In this document: positions 62,265 through 64,000 of the stretch, one piece after another
Position numbering within the stretch: the first letter of the stretch is position 1
Layout: every line of letters starts with the position of its first letter
NCBI RefSeq assembly: GCF_002022275.1
Contig: NZ_MSDF01000013.1
Span: 1 to 64,000, forward strand
Direction of reading: 5' to 3'
Length of the DNA stretch: 64,000 nt
DNA from: Pseudomonas fluorescens
GTDB lineage: Bacteria; Pseudomonadota; Gammaproteobacteria; Pseudomonadales; Pseudomonadaceae
The notes under the pieces: generated by a model
Told to the model about the DNA's origin: nothing
Database searches by the model: none
Seen by the model: only the letters and a program-made list of their open reading frames with translations
Made by a program: the position numbers and the translations under genes

Positions 62265-62581
62265 AAGTCTTTGCACTCTTAAGGACGTTCGGCCAGACCC
62301 TCCTGAGCCTTGCCAAACTCGTTGAGCCCCAATACAGGCCCGGACCCAACTCACGTCAATTCAACGATCCTGGTCATTACTGCTTTTAGCCAGGCACCCG
62401 GCCAAAAATGCGGTATTTACTGCTCGGAACGCAGGAGCATTCCCGATCACACCGCCAACATCCGAACGCTGTCGCATGCTGTAAAAATTCGCATACCCCA
62501 GACACGCCAACGCGGGAGCAAGCTCCCGCGCGGCGACATCCTACCAGTCACCGCTGGACAGCGGTCAACCGGGCGACCAAC
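62265..62581 (-). other. 317-bp dnaK-dnaJ intergenic region
   Basis: No gene is visible. Just after the dnaK stop is a 7-bp hairpin ACCGCTG-GA-CAGCGGT (62550-62565). A perfect inverted repeat CGCGGGAGC-AA-GCTCCCGCG (62511-62530) resembles a single REP core. I cannot assign a dnaJ promoter. Confidence 0.5.
62511..62530. repeat. Single REP-like palindrome
   Basis: A 9-bp perfect stem around AA, matching the GCGGGAGC...GCTCCCGC core of Pseudomonas REP units. It lacks the GTGGGAGC flanks seen in the two doublets, so it may be a degenerate REP or a terminator hairpin. Confidence 0.45.
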
Positions 62582-64000
62582 TTACTTCTGGTCTTTGACT
62601 TCTTCGAACTCGGCATCGACAACGTCGTCGTGCTTGGCTTCAGGCTCTGCGTGTTGTGCAGCGCCATCAGCTGGCTGACCTTGTTCGGCGTACATTTTCT
62701 GTGCGACCGGCGCGGAAACCTTCGACAGCTCCTCAACCTTGGCATCAATGGCAGCCTTGTCGTCGCCTTTGATGGCAGCTTCCAGAGCAACCACAGCAGC
62801 TTCGATAGCGGTTTTCTCTTCAGCAGTCACTTTGTCGCCCGCTTCGGAGACCATTTTACGCGTCGAGTGAACCAGTGCGTCGCCCTGGTTGCGAGCGCCA
62901 GCCAGCTCGGCAAACTTGGCATCCGCATCAGCGTTGGCTTCAGCATCACGAATCATCTGTTGAATTTCTTCATCAGACAGGCCGGAGTTGGCCTTGATGG
63001 TGATCTTCTGCTCTTTGCCAGTCGCCTTGTCTTTCGCGCCGACGTGCAGGATGCCGTTGGCGTCGATGTCGAAGGTCACTTCGATTTGTGGCACGCCACG
63101 TGGTGCTGGTGGAATCTCGGCCAGGTCGAACTTGCCCAGGGACTTGTTCTGAGCCGCTTGCTTACGCTCACCTTGCAGCACGTGAATGGTCACAGCGCCC
63201 TGGTTGTCATCGGCAGTCGAGAACACTTGCGATTTCTTGGTAGGAATCGTGGTGTTTTTCTCGATCAGCGCTGTCATCACGCCACCCATGGTTTCGATAC
63301 CCAGGGTCAGCGGGCTAACGTCCAGCAGCAGCACATCTTTCACGTCGCCGGCCAATACCGCGCCCTGGATGGCAGCACCCATGGCAACCGCTTCGTCCGG
63401 GTTCACGTCTTTACGGGCTTCTTTACCGAAGAATTCGGTCACCAGCTTCTGAACCAGTGGCATACGGGTCTGACCGCCGACCAGGATCACGTCGTTGATC
63501 GAGCCAACGTCAATACCGGAGTCTTTCAGCGCAATGCGGCAAGGCTCGATGGTGCGTTGAACCAGGTCTTCAACCAGCGCTTCCAGCTTGGAACGCGAGA
63601 TTTTCACGTTCAAGTGCTTAGGACCGGTGGCGTCTGCAGTGATGTACGGCAGGTTCACGTCGGTCGACTGAGCGGAAGACAGCTCGATTTTGGCTTTCTC
63701 GGCAGCTTCTTTCAGGCGCTGCATGGCCAGCGGGTCACCCTTAAGGTTCATGCCGCTTTCTTTCTTGAATTCGTCAACGAGGTAGTCGATCAGACGAATG
63801 TCAAAGTCTTCACCGCCCAGGAACGTGTCACCGTTGGTGGCCAACACTTCGAACTGGTGCTCGCCGTCAACTTCAGCGATTTCGATCACGGACACGTCGA
63901 ACGTACCGCCACCCAGGTCATAAACGATCACGGTGTGGTCGCCTTTGGCCTTGTCCATACCGTAAGCCAGAGCAGCAGCGGTAGGCTCGTTGATGATACG
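62582..64000 (-). CDS. dnaK: Molecular chaperone DnaK (partial, N-terminus beyond the right edge)
   Basis: The window holds the last 472 residues of Hsp70. The first visible residues, [17 protein letters not shown], belong to the nucleotide-binding domain. [14 protein letters not shown] (phosphate 2 motif) and [10 protein letters not shown] (adenosine motif) follow, then the substrate-binding domain ([19 protein letters not shown]) and the lid ending in an acidic [14 protein letters not shown] tail (the EEVKD C-terminus). The frame is open through position 64000. dnaJ follows after 317 bp. Confidence 0.98.
   Translation of the reverse strand, partial: RIINEPTAAALAYGMDKAKGDHTVIVYDLGGGTFDVSVIEIAEVDGEHQFEVLATNGDTFLGGEDFDIRLIDYLVDEFKKESGMNLKGDPLAMQRLKEAAEKAKIELSSAQSTDVNLPYITADATGPKHLNVKISRSKLEALVEDLVQRTIEPCRIALKDSGIDVGSINDVILVGGQTRMPLVQKLVTEFFGKEARKDVNPDEAVAMGAAIQGAVLAGDVKDVLLLDVSPLTLGIETMGGVMTALIEKNTTIPTKKSQVFSTADDNQGAVTIHVLQGERKQAAQNKSLGKFDLAEIPPAPRGVPQIEVTFDIDANGILHVGAKDKATGKEQKITIKANSGLSDEEIQQMIRDAEANADADAKFAELAGARNQGDALVHSTRKMVSEAGDKVTAEEKTAIEAAVVALEAAIKGDDKAAIDAKVEELSKVSAPVAQKMYAEQGQPADGAAQHAEPEAKHDDVVDAEFEEVKDQK

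Overview
This is an ordinary chromosomal segment from a fluorescent Pseudomonas, most likely the P. fluorescens group. The evidence is high GC with typical Pseudomonas codon use, the CbrX/CbrA/CbrB/CrcZ carbon-catabolite module, a PrrF-type iron-responsive sRNA, P. fluorescens-type REP doublets, and a gene order that, as far as I recall it, follows the P. aeruginosa PA4690-PA4761 region. There is no prophage, insertion sequence, CRISPR array or obvious genomic island. Almost all genes are recognisable core genes.

Layout. Positions 1-150 hold an rRNA-type promoter and leader reading leftwards, with the rrn operon beyond the left edge. Positions 150-6.1 kb (minus strand) carry msrPQ, pssA, and ilvI-ilvN-ilvC for branched-chain amino acid synthesis. 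Positions 6.1-12.6 kb carry a TPR lipoprotein/YqcC pair, PBP1b (mrcB), a kinase-like fusion protein, a pentapeptide protein and a TfoX C-terminal-domain protein. Positions 12.6-15.6 kb are an iron/heme block: one Fur-controlled PrrF sRNA converging on the hmuTUV heme ABC transporter. Positions 15.6-19.6 kb carry a Rieske protein, sfsA, an aminotransferase, dksA and gluQRS. Positions 19.6-24.8 kb are the Cbr/Crc module: 58-aa CbrX overlapping the sensor kinase CbrA, the sigma-54 activator CbrB, then a CbrB-type palindrome, a sigma-54 promoter and the decoy RNA CrcZ. Positions 24.9-34.7 kb carry pcnB-folK, panBC, pgi, acs, an MpaB-family oxygenase and an rRNA-type methyltransferase. Positions 34.8-38.7 kb hold a large DUF748 envelope protein and a tandem-BON periplasmic protein, the latter preceded by a second sigma-54 promoter.

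From 39 to 54.3 kb, on the minus strand, lies the conserved translation/transcription supercluster: rlmE, ftsH-folP-glmM-tpiA-secG-tRNA-Leu, then tRNA-fMet-rimP-nusA-infB-rbfA-truB-rpsO-pnp. From 54.3 to 64 kb are yhbY (divergent) and dnaK-dnaJ-dapB-carA-carB-greA-DUF4149 protein. carA starts at a TTG and has a strong terminator/attenuator hairpin in its leader. dnaK runs off the right edge.

The best leads are regulatory. They are (i) the sigma-54 promoter with two phased TGCAA-C-TTGCA sites upstream of the tandem-BON gene, (ii) the GTAACA repeat cluster upstream of panB, (iii) the carA leader attenuator, (iv) a heme transporter locus without the cytoplasmic heme-handling and receptor genes but still next to a single PrrF, and (v) several long perfect hairpins without U-tracts. 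I did not find evidence for a wholly new multi-gene system. Comparisons with other genomes are from memory; everything else is read from the sequence.
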